DNA from: an uncultured Collinsella sp.
GTDB taxonomy: Bacteria > Actinomycetota > Coriobacteriia > Coriobacteriales > Coriobacteriaceae
Length of the DNA: 5,388 bases
Assembly (NCBI GenBank): GCA_900550355.1
Contig: URRT01000122.1
Span: forward strand, 1-5,388
Reading direction: 5' to 3'
The notes under the pieces were generated by a model, which saw only the letters and a program-made list of their open reading frames with translations, had not been told where the DNA came from and did not search any database. Of this stretch, positions 5,384-5,388 are shown piece after piece (the stretch's first letter is position 1; each line of letters opens with the position of its first letter). The translations under genes were made by a program, and so were the position numbers.

Positions 5384-5388
5384 CGGTT

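Noticed and set aside
1..5388. CRISPR array, tRNA or rRNA genes, insertion sequence, defence system
   Set aside because: No regularly spaced repeats, no cloverleaf-like sequence, no transposase and no unusual gene content were seen; all coding capacity is taken by four pathway enzymes.

Overview
The window carries four biosynthetic genes that cover most of the aspartate-to-threonine pathway. In pathway order they are aspartate kinase (lysC, + strand), aspartate-semialdehyde dehydrogenase (asd, + strand), homoserine kinase (thrB, - strand) and threonine synthase (thrC, - strand). Homoserine dehydrogenase (hom), needed between asd and thrB, is not here. The DNA is GC-rich with strong G/C bias at third codon positions. 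All four proteins look like intact chromosomal housekeeping enzymes. Gene style and protein flavour suggest a high-GC gut anaerobe, probably an actinobacterium of the Coriobacteriia (Collinsella/Olsenella type). That assignment is a recollection-based inference, not a search result.

Layout: 1-89 is the short region downstream of thrB, with a small GC hairpin and no gene I can support. thrB occupies 90-971 (-). The interval 972-1172 holds a nested inverted-repeat element of about 106 bp (987-1092) and a strong intrinsic terminator for thrC (1129-1160). thrC occupies 1173-2690 (-). The divergent control region 2691-2794 separates thrC from lysC and holds the ribosome-binding sites and presumably the promoters. 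lysC occupies 2795-4183 (+). The interval 4184-4357 holds an AT-rich perfect inverted repeat, an 11-nt tandem repeat and an intrinsic terminator. asd occupies 4358-5383 (+), and five bases follow it.

LysC phosphorylates aspartate and Asd reduces the product to aspartate semialdehyde, the branch point to lysine/diaminopimelate and to homoserine. ThrB phosphorylates homoserine and ThrC converts O-phosphohomoserine to threonine. The genes are adjacent, but terminators after thrC and after lysC suggest up to four transcription units rather than one operon. LysC has a C-terminal ACT-domain region, so allosteric feedback is likely.

I found no undescribed enzyme system. The non-routine content is in the intergenic DNA: the nested palindrome just upstream of thrB, with a competing alternative pairing; the AT-rich palindrome plus tandem repeat behind lysC; and a possible hairpin over the lysC ribosome-binding site. 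Among the proteins, a Gly at the usually Ser position of the LysC RGGSD motif stands out most.
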